Shown: positions 1-7,769, numbered from the stretch's first letter. The stretch is 18,796 bases of DNA from Methanobacteriota archaeon (GCA_002727515.1 PBXF01000024.1:47061-65856); one strand, 5' to 3'. Translations and numbers: made by a program. The notes: generated from the letters alone by a model not told the origin.

Positions 1-786
1 GTTGAAACTGTCCAAGGTAGTTTCATGCATGTTTTTCAAAAGAAACTAAAATGGACTAACGAAAGAATGCCCATGGCGCTTTCAAGCCGAACTGATGCAG
101 GAGTTCATGTGCGATTGAATGGAGGCTCGATTGACTTAGATGAAGAAAGATGGAATGCTATGGGACCTGATGGTTTTTTGAGAGCTGTTGGTCATCAAAT
201 TCCCACATCAATTTCACTTTTTGATGTTAAAAGGGTGGATTCTGATTGGAGTGCTAGAATCTCAACCGGAAGAACCTACAGGTACAGAATGGAATGTATG
301 GAAGGCTGGGTTGAACCTGATCTCAAAGTTTTCACAGAACTATGTTCTCTATTCGAAGGTCAGCATGACTGGTCAAACTTTTGCAGACGTGAACCAAATA
401 GAACCACGATAAGAACAGTAGAATTTTGCAGACCATGGATAAATTCTGGGCGAATATTAGGGTTCGAAATAAATGCCACAGGATTTGTTTGGAATCAAGT
501 TAGAAGAATTGCTAGTGCAATGTTGCTAGTTATCACAAATAATATCGACAAAAAAAGAATTGTTGAAGCGCGAGACAATCCAAATGTTGAGATTGACCTT
601 GGATTGAGTGAACCTGATTGGCTAATTCTATGGAATGTGTCTTGGGATGTTTTTGATGATTTTATCTCAGAAGAACCTGAAATATCCGCACCTGACCGAA
701 CCAGTAAAAGATGGCAAGAATTAGCAAGGCTTCAACAAAAAGAAATTTTGATTCGCCAATTTGACATTATTCAAGGACGATACTAA
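1..786 (+). CDS. truA: tRNA pseudouridine synthase A, 5'-truncated
   Basis: Isomerises uridine to pseudouridine in the anticodon arm of tRNAs (positions 38-40 in the bacterial enzyme). The reading frame is open from base 1 and begins VETVQG, matching the VQG segment that lies about 15-20 residues into normal TruA proteins. The gene therefore starts upstream of this window, and the ATG at 25 is internal. The catalytic motif SSRTDAGVH is present, its Asp being the nucleophile (codon 32 of the visible frame). The later motifs also fit TruA: GRTYRYRM, WSNFCRRE and FVWNQVRRIASAM, the last being the conserved RNA-binding segment. The final ~45 residues form a charged tail ending QGRY. The 3' end overlaps the convergent riboflavin kinase gene by 20 bases. 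Family assignment is firm; the exact uridines modified cannot be read from sequence. Confidence 0.93.
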   Translation, partial: VETVQGSFMHVFQKKLKWTNERMPMALSSRTDAGVHVRLNGGSIDLDEERWNAMGPDGFLRAVGHQIPTSISLFDVKRVDSDWSARISTGRTYRYRMECMEGWVEPDLKVFTELCSLFEGQHDWSNFCRREPNRTTIRTVEFCRPWINSGRILGFEINATGFVWNQVRRIASAMLLVITNNIDKKRIVEARDNPNVEIDLGLSEPDWLILWNVSWDVFDDFISEEPEISAPDRTSKRWQELARLQQKEILIRQFDIIQGRY

Positions 787-1213
787 CCTTATCGTCATCC
801 TCTAATTTGCAATATTCTCGCAAAAATACATCAGCGATTACTTCGACTACATCATCGTGTCTTGTAAGGTCTGGAATCAAAATTGCACAATCGACAGAGG
901 TATCATCTGACGAGATTTTGGCCAAAAATGCTGTTGCACCACCAAATGATACTCCATCTCGGTCAAATCCCTTAATTCGGTGAGCCTCTATTTCACTTGG
1001 CTCTCCTTCATCAAGGCCTGCGGATACCCTCAGTTTTTGGTACTCTTTGAGAAAACCTCCTTCCACATTCACATTCAATGTACCGGGCCAGGCACTTCTA
1101 CCAATGATTTTTTTGAATTGTTCTTGGTAATGATGTTGCGACATAAAAATGTGAGCTCGGCCGAGACCTGAAGAAACGACACCCTCGATGCGCATGCCTC
1201 CCCCGACCAACAT
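767..1213 (-). CDS. ribK: CTP-dependent archaeal riboflavin kinase
   Basis: Phosphorylates riboflavin to FMN using CTP, the archaeal route to flavin cofactors (DUF120/RibK family, typified by Methanocaldococcus MJ0056). The 148-residue protein matches the whole catalytic domain: GLGRAHIFMSQ near residues 17-26, WPGTLNV at 42-48, FGGATAFLAKI at 90-100 and PDLTRHDDVVEVIA at 114-127, ending in an acidic DDDKVSIVL strand. Many archaeal homologues carry an N-terminal winged-helix domain; it is absent here, so this is the stand-alone form. The first ATG is at 1213; an alternative ATG six codons in has a purine-rich GGGGGAGG stretch directly before it, too close to act as a ribosome site. It is divergent from the acyltransferase gene (63 bases apart) and overlaps truA tail to tail by 20 bases. 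Confidence 0.9.
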   Translation of the reverse strand: MLVGGGMRIEGVVSSGLGRAHIFMSQHHYQEQFKKIIGRSAWPGTLNVNVEGGFLKEYQKLRVSAGLDEGEPSEIEAHRIKGFDRDGVSFGGATAFLAKISSDDTSVDCAILIPDLTRHDDVVEVIADVFLREYCKLEDDDKVSIVLE

Positions 1214-1276
1214 CTCACAAATGACTGTTCTGCATCAAAGGGAAACAACATTTAGAGCAGTGCGTGTCGGAATAGC

Positions 1277-2458
1277 ATGGCAGGCGACCTATCTTGGATG
1301 AATGCAAGATATGAACAATTGAAAGACCAATCATTACTTTGGCAACCTCCAACATTAGAATCGGCAAACCAGCCCAGATGTACAATGGATGGAAAGCCAA
1401 CTATCATGTTATCAGCGAATAATTATCTCAACCTTACTACCCATCCTAAAGTAATGCAGGCATCAATAGATGCCATCAATAAATATGGAGCAGGAAGCGG
1501 TTCTGTTAGAGCGATTGCTGGAACTATGGACATACACCTCGAGGCGGAACAAAAAGTTGCAGAATTCAAAGGTGTTGAATCCTCATTGATATATTCAGCA
1601 GGATATACAGCGAATGTGGGGCTAATTCCAACTCTTGTTCAAGGAAAAGATGACATTATTATCTCGGATGAACTAAACCATGGTTCAATAATCGATGGAG
1701 TTAGACTAACTAAAGCGAAAAGAGGCGTTTTTCCACATAATGACATGGGTGCTCTTGAGCAGGTTCTCAACGATAACAAAGATTCGGATAGAAAATTGAT
1801 AATTGTTGATGGAGTATTTTCAATGGATGGAGACATCTGTCCACTGGATGAATTGACATCGATCGCTGAAGAACACAATGCGATGGTATTTGTTGATGAT
1901 TGTCATGGTGAAGGTGTTTTAGGAGACGGCGGGAGAGGAATTGTTGACCATTTCAAACTCCAAGGACGTGTAGACTTTGAGGTTGGTTCATTTTCCAAAG
2001 CACTTGGAGTGCAGGGTGGAATAGTTGCTGGTAAAGAAATTGTTAGAGAGCATGCACTAAATCATTCACGCTCTTGGCTACTTTCAGGTTCTCAACCACC
2101 TTCTGTCGCTGCAGCACAAAAAGCTGCGGTCGAGGTGTTGATGACTGAGCCAGAGCACCATGCTAAATTGTGGGAAAACACCGAATATTTCCGAACCGAG
2201 ATGCAATCAATGGGCTTTGACACAGGTGTTTCAACAACACCCATTATTCCAGTAATGTGTGGCCAATCTTCTACTGCAAAAGATCTCTCTGCCGAAATGT
2301 TGAAGCAAGGTGTAATGGCTGGAGCCATTGTTTTTCCAATGGTTGCAAGAGACAAGGCAAGAGTACGAACTCAGATGTCTGCCGGTCTATCAAATGATGA
2401 TTTGAATGAAGTATTGCGAATATTTGAAGATGCAGGCAAAAAAGTTGGCCTTATCTGA
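1277..2458 (+). CDS. PLP-dependent alpha-oxoamine synthase (AONS/KBL-type acyltransferase)
   Basis: Fold-type I PLP enzyme of the alpha-oxoamine synthase family, which condenses an amino acid with an acyl-CoA. Members include 8-amino-7-oxononanoate synthase and 2-amino-3-ketobutyrate CoA ligase (glycine C-acetyltransferase). The 393 residues are full length for the family. Visible motifs are the GAGSGSVRAIAGT loop (71-83), SDELNHGSIIDG (130-141) with the cofactor-stacking His135, DGVFSMDGDICPLDEL (178-193), VDDCHGEGVLG (206-216) with the cofactor Asp, and SFSKALGVQGG with the Schiff-base lysine at Lys241. No biotin or threonine-degradation genes are adjacent, so the substrate cannot be fixed. 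GVFSMDGDICPL recalls AONS, while the VDD form also occurs in KBL. Family assignment is firm; the specific reaction is open. Confidence 0.88.
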   Translation: MAGDLSWMNARYEQLKDQSLLWQPPTLESANQPRCTMDGKPTIMLSANNYLNLTTHPKVMQASIDAINKYGAGSGSVRAIAGTMDIHLEAEQKVAEFKGVESSLIYSAGYTANVGLIPTLVQGKDDIIISDELNHGSIIDGVRLTKAKRGVFPHNDMGALEQVLNDNKDSDRKLIIVDGVFSMDGDICPLDELTSIAEEHNAMVFVDDCHGEGVLGDGGRGIVDHFKLQGRVDFEVGSFSKALGVQGGIVAGKEIVREHALNHSRSWLLSGSQPPSVAAAQKAAVEVLMTEPEHHAKLWENTEYFRTEMQSMGFDTGVSTTPIIPVMCGQSSTAKDLSAEMLKQGVMAGAIVFPMVARDKARVRTQMSAGLSNDDLNEVLRIFEDAGKKVGLI

Positions 2459-2460
2459 AA

Positions 2461-3072
2461 TTATTCTTCTGAGTCCATTGATTCAACAATCTCCTGGAGA
2501 TCAGAATCTTCTTCGATAAGGATTTCAATATCCTCTGTAACATCCTCTTCATCTGAAGCCTCAGGCAGATAATGGCCTTCATCAATCATGCAAAGCATCC
2601 TCCATCTTGGCGCCCAAGATAAGTGTACATACAAGGCTCCAGGTAAGATCAACAATACCCATGAAAGCCAGACTAGAATGCTACTTGATGATAGCAAATC
2701 TGTACTTATTAGTGCTAATAGAGTAAATCCGACAAACGGCATTGGGAACAATACCATTCGGTTAGGCGTAACTGCTTGACGTTTGAAGTAAGAACTCATA
2801 ACTCGACTGGCAAATCCTAGGAAACCGGTGGTAAAGATAAGCAAACTCGCATGCAATATCCAAAGCGGGAACCAAAACTCCTCAGTCATTGAGTAAGGCA
2901 GAATTAACGCTAAGGAGACCAATAATCCGTAAAAACCTCCGATATTCGAAGGGTGTGAAAGCCAAAGTGGTAATTTAGAGAACCTTCTTGAAAGTCCTGC
3001 TCCAACCAGTTTTTCACCTTCGGGACTGTTTAGAACTTGAGTGAGAACTGAAGCATTTTCACTCTCCCCCAT
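2461..3072 (-). CDS. Unrecognised four-TM membrane protein with acidic tail
   Basis: I do not recognise a family. Counting from an upstream TTG at 3102 (213 residues), there are about four hydrophobic spans at 55-72, 79-97, 117-134 and 141-160. A strongly acidic C-terminal tail follows (about 183-213, rich in Glu and Asp, ending MDSEE). The start is uncertain: the ATG at 3072 is preferred and used here, giving 203 residues without affecting the membrane spans. No clear ribosome-binding site precedes either start. The gene lies downstream of a second small membrane protein on the same strand and is probably co-transcribed with it. Its stop codon is two bases from the stop of the convergent acyltransferase gene. 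No catalytic motif is visible. Confidence 0.65.
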   Translation of the reverse strand: MGESENASVLTQVLNSPEGEKLVGAGLSRRFSKLPLWLSHPSNIGGFYGLLVSLALILPYSMTEEFWFPLWILHASLLIFTTGFLGFASRVMSSYFKRQAVTPNRMVLFPMPFVGFTLLALISTDLLSSSSILVWLSWVLLILPGALYVHLSWAPRWRMLCMIDEGHYLPEASDEEDVTEDIEILIEEDSDLQEIVESMDSEE

Positions 3073-3133
3073 GTACAAAGCCTTGAAAGAATCACATTTC
3101 AATGTAAGGGAGCATTATTCTTCAGAACTTGTT

Positions 3134-3805
3134 TTATTCTGATGAAAAAAACCTCGAGAGTGGCCCCTGTACTTCAATTTCTTCTTCTGGCAACCAATTT
3201 CTTTCCAGTAGTTCTGATTCTTGAGATTCCCTTGCACGTGCATCTTCGAATTCATCATTAGAATCATTAATCGCATTGTTCAAGGAGATTGCTTGATTTA
3301 TGACTGTTAGCTGTTTTGAAAGTACTTTTTCACCATAGTTTGCATCCCAATGTGAGAGTATGGATAAATCAGAATCTTGTTTGTGTACTACCCAGCCTTG
3401 TATTGGGTCTTTTGTCAATTTTAACAAATGAACACCTGGGTTAATCCACTTTTCATTGAAACAGACCATCACCTCCGAATCAGACATTGCATCTGTGTCC
3501 ATAAATGGATGATTCAAATTGACCGCAACAGGAATGGTCTTTGTTGTTCTGATTGTCTTGTAATTTGAATATGAAAATATTATGCCAATCAGCACAAATA
3601 TTCCCAAAATAGGATAAAAGATTGATCCAATACCAAATAATGCTGTAAATATTAGAGCGATATTCAGTTGATTTTGTATAGGTTTCACCGTATCTAAACA
3701 GATTGAAGTCTTTGAAAACTCAATCAGGCCTCTCGGTGCGCCCATGCCCTCGCCAGATGAAAGAAGGACATGAAACCCTCGTTTTATTGCTTTAATTAGC
3801 CCCAT
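3134..3805 (-). CDS. Unrecognised membrane protein with TM hairpin and acidic tail
   Basis: Not recognised. The 223-residue protein starts with a basic, amphipathic N-terminus (GLIKAIKRGFHVLL). A tight hydrophobic hairpin covers about residues 48-80, probably two membrane spans with a Tyr-Pro turn. A soluble domain of about 100 residues then contains short beta-like stretches (IPVAVNLNHP, VMVCFNEKWI, IQGWVVHKQD). The C-terminus is charged and Glu-rich and ends in FFSSE. The ATG at 3805 is the only sensible start. The gene is divergent from the DUF835 gene with 44 bases between them, so the two may share a promoter region. It is followed on its own strand by another membrane protein that also ends in an acidic tail. 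A membrane anchor for the neighbouring system is possible but is inference from position only. Confidence 0.65.
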   Translation of the reverse strand: MGLIKAIKRGFHVLLSSGEGMGAPRGLIEFSKTSICLDTVKPIQNQLNIALIFTALFGIGSIFYPILGIFVLIGIIFSYSNYKTIRTTKTIPVAVNLNHPFMDTDAMSDSEVMVCFNEKWINPGVHLLKLTKDPIQGWVVHKQDSDLSILSHWDANYGEKVLSKQLTVINQAISLNNAINDSNDEFEDARARESQESELLERNWLPEEEIEVQGPLSRFFSSE

Positions 3806-3849
3806 AATTCAAGAAGGTTGAATTTTCCATACACTCCGAAGGGGTAACT

Positions 3850-5517
3850 ATGGTTGAGTTACAACAGGGGACATTAGTTGAGAAAAGGCGCGGTGGAAGC
3901 GCCATTCTTTCTACTCTTGTTGGCGACATGATAGAAAACTCAACCGATGGATACATTCGCTGTGAAAGAACTCCAAAAGACGAAGTGCCAAAGGTAGGTC
4001 AATTGGTTATTCATAATCGCGAGATTGTTGCTGCTTTCTACGAATCAAAAAGGCCACAATACGGCATAAAGGCTGTAAAAAACATCGAGTCGGATTGCCT
4101 ACAATTAGATTGTATTATCCAAGTAATAACTGGTATTGATATTGCCAGATTATTAGACGTATATCCTGAGGCTAAAATTAAATCTGATTCTACTGAATCA
4201 GGTAATAATCAAAAATGGTGGCAGAATCTAAGCAACAGAGAAAATACATGGACTCGATCTAGGAGAAGTGAAAACGTAGAGGGTGACGATGGAACGCCTG
4301 AATACATTAAAATCAAGTCAAACATCTTTGAGCACAACTATACCAGTTCTGCTGAAATCCTACGTCCAGGATCTGTATTCTCTAGTGGGTCAGACTCACT
4401 TTACAAATTAGCATCTAATTTGGCTGCATTAGGAAGGCCATTGTTGATAATTTCGAGAATCACAAAAAAAGAATTTTTTGAAAACATTGGCATAGATGAA
4501 GATAGATGTTTGTGGCTATCGCGACAGGATGGTGAAAGAAATATCTTGCCAGATATTGATGGTATTACCAATGTGGTTTCAGAATTTTTGTCAAAAAATA
4601 TTCGTGCAGTTATGCTATTTGATGGGCTTGAATATCTATCGTCAATCTGTGGCTCCAATCAAGTTATCAATTTGATTAGAGACCTAGCAGATATTATGCG
4701 ATACGAAGATGATTGTCTTTTAATCCATACAAGTGATAATACCTGGTCGAAAAAAGAGTATACTCAAATCGTGAAAGCAGCGCCAAGTATTGACTCAGAA
4801 ACAATAGATGATTGGAACATGGAACCAGAAATGCTCGAAGACCATCCATTACTAGCGCCCCTCACAGAAGAAGAAATATTCCAAATGGAAGAATACATTA
4901 GCGAGAATACTCCTAAACAAGAGATTGAAGAAAGCATCTCAGAAATCGATTTGGAAGAAGAAATAATTGAGGAGTCTGTTGAAATTATTGAAGAACCAAT
5001 AATTGAAGAAGAAATTGTCGAAGTACAGCCTGTACAAGTAGATGAAATTGTTCATTACAAAGGACCACGAACTGCACAAGTTGTCAAGAGGAAGAGAGCA
5101 AAGAAAGCGATCCAAAATCAAGATGTTATCTCGCAGAAATCAAGTCTTTCAGCTGCGGTTGGAAAGGAAATTAAGTCGGAATTCCCCCAGACACAAAGTA
5201 TTCCAAAAACTGTTATTGGCCATGGTAGAACTGGAAAATTGCCAGAGATTCCATCAATAATACCAAATTCACTTGATGATGTTGTAAAACAAAAATCATC
5301 AACAAAAGACCTCGACTTGCCCAAGCCAGAACCTAGTTCTAAAACAATTAATTTAGCCAAAGATGAAACTAGTGAAAAACAAGTTTTGAGCCCCGTAGCA
5401 GCAAGAGGCATAGAGATCAAAAAGAATGTTACTAATCGCTCACAGGCATCGAGTAGACCTCAAAGAAAATTAGATCTAGATGGAAGATTAAGGTCATGGA
5501 AGGAGGAAGTAGAATGA
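3850..5517 (+). CDS. DUF835-domain protein with acidic and basic linkers
   Basis: First gene of a three-gene operon. Residues 1-110 form a small domain (GYIRCER at 34-40, GQLVIHNREIVAAF at 50-63, GIKAVKNIE at 72-80, DIARLLDVYPEAKI at 97-110). It resembles archaeal DUF2226/PatA-like sensor modules, but this match is tentative. Residues 172-310 match DUF835 well: GSVFSSGSDSLYKL, a PLLIISR strand, CLWLSRQDGERNI, then a Walker-B-like strand VMLFDGLEYL at 254-263 followed by NLIRDLADIMRYEDDCLLIHTS. There is no Walker A loop, so the domain probably does not hydrolyse ATP. From about 339 to 398 the chain is nearly all Glu and Ile, then turns basic (GPRTAQVVKRKRAKK) and looks disordered to the end. 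Its stop overlaps the ATG of the AAA+ gene. A role in signalling or scaffolding is inference. Confidence 0.78.
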   Translation: MVELQQGTLVEKRRGGSAILSTLVGDMIENSTDGYIRCERTPKDEVPKVGQLVIHNREIVAAFYESKRPQYGIKAVKNIESDCLQLDCIIQVITGIDIARLLDVYPEAKIKSDSTESGNNQKWWQNLSNRENTWTRSRRSENVEGDDGTPEYIKIKSNIFEHNYTSSAEILRPGSVFSSGSDSLYKLASNLAALGRPLLIISRITKKEFFENIGIDEDRCLWLSRQDGERNILPDIDGITNVVSEFLSKNIRAVMLFDGLEYLSSICGSNQVINLIRDLADIMRYEDDCLLIHTSDNTWSKKEYTQIVKAAPSIDSETIDDWNMEPEMLEDHPLLAPLTEEEIFQMEEYISENTPKQEIEESISEIDLEEEIIEESVEIIEEPIIEEEIVEVQPVQVDEIVHYKGPRTAQVVKRKRAKKAIQNQDVISQKSSLSAAVGKEIKSEFPQTQSIPKTVIGHGRTGKLPEIPSIIPNSLDDVVKQKSSTKDLDLPKPEPSSKTINLAKDETSEKQVLSPVAARGIEIKKNVTNRSQASSRPQRKLDLDGRLRSWKEEVE

Positions 5518-7259
5518 GTATCTCTCGTCAAGAAAAACTAAAACTCGCCATGACCAATGCGAGACACATTTTAGGTAAAGAGAACAATTCTGACGGCACA
5601 GCTAATTCGAAATTGAATACCTTACGAAATGTAAAGGATTCAGAAGATACTAGAAAAGGAAATCTCATTGCTAGAACAAAAGTAACAACCAGACCAACAT
5701 TTGATTTGATAGCCGATAAAGTTCTAGGCAAACAAGAAAGAGATACACCAATGACAGAATTGTCAAACAACAGTACACTTGCGAAGATTGCATCGCAAAG
5801 AATGAACAAACTCAGAGATGAAAAACAAATCATTGAAATCGAAGATGAAAAATTCGGAGACGAAATCGGATTCATGAGTGATGGAAGACCTATCTGGACT
5901 GATATTTTGGATACTCAAAGAGGATATTCAATTAATTCACAAGAATTACAGGTAAGGGACACTAATTTCAAACCAAAATGGCCGCCAATTTTACGACTAT
6001 CTGACCACAAGACATGGAAAACTTGGAGTGTCTTAGAAGAAAATCAAAGAGCCTCTGGAGCCTGTGAAAAAGTAATTGAGAAGCCAGGTAAAATAGTAAA
6101 TCCGTTGCTTATTTTAGGCAAGGAAGGAACAGGAAAATCTCATATTTTACATGCCACATCTCAAGCAATGATTAGGAGACAAGATGGAAATGTTCACCTT
6201 TTGTCCGTTTCGAGATTGGCCAGTGAAGATTCACTACCTAATGGATGGCAAGAGGCAGTTGCTCATGCCAGTTTAATTGCTATTGATGACCTACATTTAG
6301 CCAAAGGTCGAATTGCGACTGATATCGGATTATTGATAGATTATTCATTGAACATGGGTGTTCAAATCATAACAACTTCAAGACTAGATCCAAAAGAATG
6401 GGAAGCTAGTCGGTTATGGGAAGTTATGAAATCAGCGACTAGTATATGGGTCATGGAACCATCAGCACCCTCTATGATTACACATTTACGACGTAAAGCA
6501 AGTGGAAGAGCACTATTATTTGATGACTCGATGCTTGCTACCATAGTAAAATATGGAGAAAGCCAATGGAGAGGTGTAGATGCTGCCTTTGAGAAAATCG
6601 CCTTAGCAATTGAATCTGGAGAAAGAATTGTTTCAGCAGCACACGTTTCCCAGATATTAGATAATGCTCCAAAGGAAAGAACTCGAGTAGAAGATTTCAT
6701 TGAAAAACAAAACCTAGAGGACATCGCCTCCAGAGTAATCAATGACACCCTAGACCACCTTTATTCAGACAAATCGATTGGCGGAATCGAACTTAAATCA
6801 GAATTACCTGAACTATCCGATGACTGGGAAGTTCCAGACATCACAATTGATGAGAATACACAAGAAGTTTCAGTTGGAATTGATGGAAGCATAATTTCCC
6901 ACTCCACAAATACGCTGTCAGTTGATGAAAGAGACAAATATCTGTTGGAAGAAGAAAGAGAACTAACCGGTTATGACCAAGTTCGAGTTGAAGAAACTGT
7001 TTCTTCGATAGATAGTATCACAGATAACTTATTTGAATCCGTTCAAGAAAATCACATAGAAAGTGCTGAAAAGTTAGCGAGTTTAGAAAGGGAACTTACA
7101 GAACTTGCAAATAAATCAAGGAATGCAAGTGTCGATGAGTTAATTGAAATCGCAGACCGCATTGGAGAAATTGAATATCAGTTAGGGAATATTTCTGAAC
7201 CTCCAAATCTGGCAACAAAAACACCAATCAAGAAAAAGAAGGTATCAGGTGACTCTTGA
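5514..7259 (+). CDS. DnaA/Hda-like AAA+ ATPase without a DNA-binding domain
   Basis: The start is set at the ATG at 5514, which has a strong AGGAGG seven bases upstream and forms an ATGA overlap with the preceding stop; this gives 581 residues. Residues 1-190 are polar and probably flexible. The central AAA+ core carries Walker A GKEGTGKSHILHA (202-214), Walker B LIAIDDLHLA (254-263), a sensor-1 strand IITTSR (285-290), and a sensor-2 arginine in SQWRGVDAAFEKI (about 351-363), which corresponds to the NVRELEGAL helix of DnaA. The GKS-H-LLHA and DDLH signatures are those of the DnaA/Hda/DnaC clade rather than archaeal Cdc6/Orc1. No DnaA domain IV helix-turn-helix follows. Instead there is an acidic linker and a coiled-coil-like tail (about 510-565). 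It is probably an active ATPase; its target is unknown. Confidence 0.82.
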   Translation: MSISRQEKLKLAMTNARHILGKENNSDGTANSKLNTLRNVKDSEDTRKGNLIARTKVTTRPTFDLIADKVLGKQERDTPMTELSNNSTLAKIASQRMNKLRDEKQIIEIEDEKFGDEIGFMSDGRPIWTDILDTQRGYSINSQELQVRDTNFKPKWPPILRLSDHKTWKTWSVLEENQRASGACEKVIEKPGKIVNPLLILGKEGTGKSHILHATSQAMIRRQDGNVHLLSVSRLASEDSLPNGWQEAVAHASLIAIDDLHLAKGRIATDIGLLIDYSLNMGVQIITTSRLDPKEWEASRLWEVMKSATSIWVMEPSAPSMITHLRRKASGRALLFDDSMLATIVKYGESQWRGVDAAFEKIALAIESGERIVSAAHVSQILDNAPKERTRVEDFIEKQNLEDIASRVINDTLDHLYSDKSIGGIELKSELPELSDDWEVPDITIDENTQEVSVGIDGSIISHSTNTLSVDERDKYLLEEERELTGYDQVRVEETVSSIDSITDNLFESVQENHIESAEKLASLERELTELANKSRNASVDELIEIADRIGEIEYQLGNISEPPNLATKTPIKKKKVSGDS

Positions 7260-7708
7260 TGCAAATGCCTTGGTGGACAGAAGGCGTTCCCTTTCAATGC
7301 AAAACTGATTGTGGTAAATGTTGCGATGAACCAGGAGGGATCGTCTACCTTCAACGCAGTGACGCAGAGCGGTTAGCTGCACACCACGACATGGAAGTTG
7401 AAGCGTGGTTGGAAAGAGATTGTCGAAGAACTATTGATGGGAGGTTCATACTGAATTCTGACCCTATGTCTGACATTTGTATATATCTGGATGAAAAAAA
7501 ACAATGCACTGTTTATCAGGCGAGACCATCACAATGTTCAGCATTTCCTTTTTGGTCAGAAAATCTACGTTCAAATCGAAGTTGGAAGAAAACTGTTGAT
7601 TTCTGCCCTGGCTTGCAAGATGAAGATGCTATAATCGTTAACGGGAATGAAATTCGAATCAAGGTTGTTGAAGACCAACTAGCAATGAAAGGATTTCGTC
7701 AATGGTAA
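7259..7708 (+). CDS. YkgJ-family cysteine-cluster protein
   Basis: A 149-residue protein of the YkgJ/CxxCxxCC zinc- or iron-chelate-binding family. The metal-binding pattern is clear: C14, C18, C21 and C22 in CKTDCGKCC, then C74, C83 and C93 in the typical CTVYQARPSQCSAFPFW segment, and C116 in DFCPG. The ATG at 7259 is chosen over a TTG one codon earlier because AGGTGA lies six bases upstream and the ATG overlaps the AAA+ stop as TGATG. Family members are thought to coordinate a metal and some act beside methyltransfer or membrane-modifying enzymes, but there is no settled biochemical role. It is the last gene of the DUF835/AAA+ operon, and the one-base overlap suggests translational coupling to the ATPase. 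Confidence 0.85.
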   Translation: MQMPWWTEGVPFQCKTDCGKCCDEPGGIVYLQRSDAERLAAHHDMEVEAWLERDCRRTIDGRFILNSDPMSDICIYLDEKKQCTVYQARPSQCSAFPFWSENLRSNRSWKKTVDFCPGLQDEDAIIVNGNEIRIKVVEDQLAMKGFRQW

Positions 7709-7715
7709 TTGAAAG

Positions 7716-7741
7716 TTATTTTTCACAAAAATACTTCTTTT
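7716..7741 (+). terminator. T-rich candidate terminator after the YkgJ gene
   Basis: Two short T-rich tracts (TTATTTTT at 7717-7724 and CTTCTTTT at 7734-7741) lie just after the YkgJ stop. Archaeal RNA polymerase commonly stops at oligo-T without a hairpin, so these are reasonable 3' ends for the operon. This is inferred from base composition only. Confidence 0.3.
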
Positions 7742-7748
7742 GCAACCA

Positions 7749-7765
7749 AAAACACTAGGTGTTTT
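7749..7765. repeat. Perfect inverted repeat at the citrate synthase promoter
   Basis: AAAACAC at 7749-7755 and GTGTTTT at 7759-7765 are exact reverse complements around a three-base TAG spacer. The right arm runs into the TTTTAAAA box at 7762-7769. The position fits an operator for a dimeric regulator that would compete with TBP. It could also be a stem at the end of the upstream operon, though archaea do not usually need one. Confidence 0.4.
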
Positions 7766-7769
7766 AAAA
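7762..7769 (+). promoter_or_regulatory. Candidate TATA box for citrate synthase
   Basis: TTTTAAAA lies about 23-27 bases before the TTG start at 7789, the spacing expected for an archaeal TATA box driving a leaderless message. There is no Shine-Dalgarno before that start, which fits leaderless translation. Confidence 0.45.

Noticed and set aside
25..786. Starting TruA at the ATG at position 25
   Set aside because: The frame is open to base 1 and encodes VETVQG, which aligns inside TruA, so the gene is cut by the window edge.
1639..1878. Antisense open frames inside the acyltransferase and other long genes
   Set aside because: They lack recognisable motifs or starts and are shadows of strongly conserved genes on the other strand.
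4939..5121. Minus-strand frame rich in Phe, Tyr and Asn opposite the acidic tract of the DUF835 gene
   Set aside because: It is the complement of Glu/Ile-rich codons and not a real membrane peptide.
5496..5513. Upstream ATG at 5496 for the AAA+ gene
   Set aside because: The ATG at 5514 has AGGAGG at ideal spacing and a normal ATGA overlap; the upstream one has neither.
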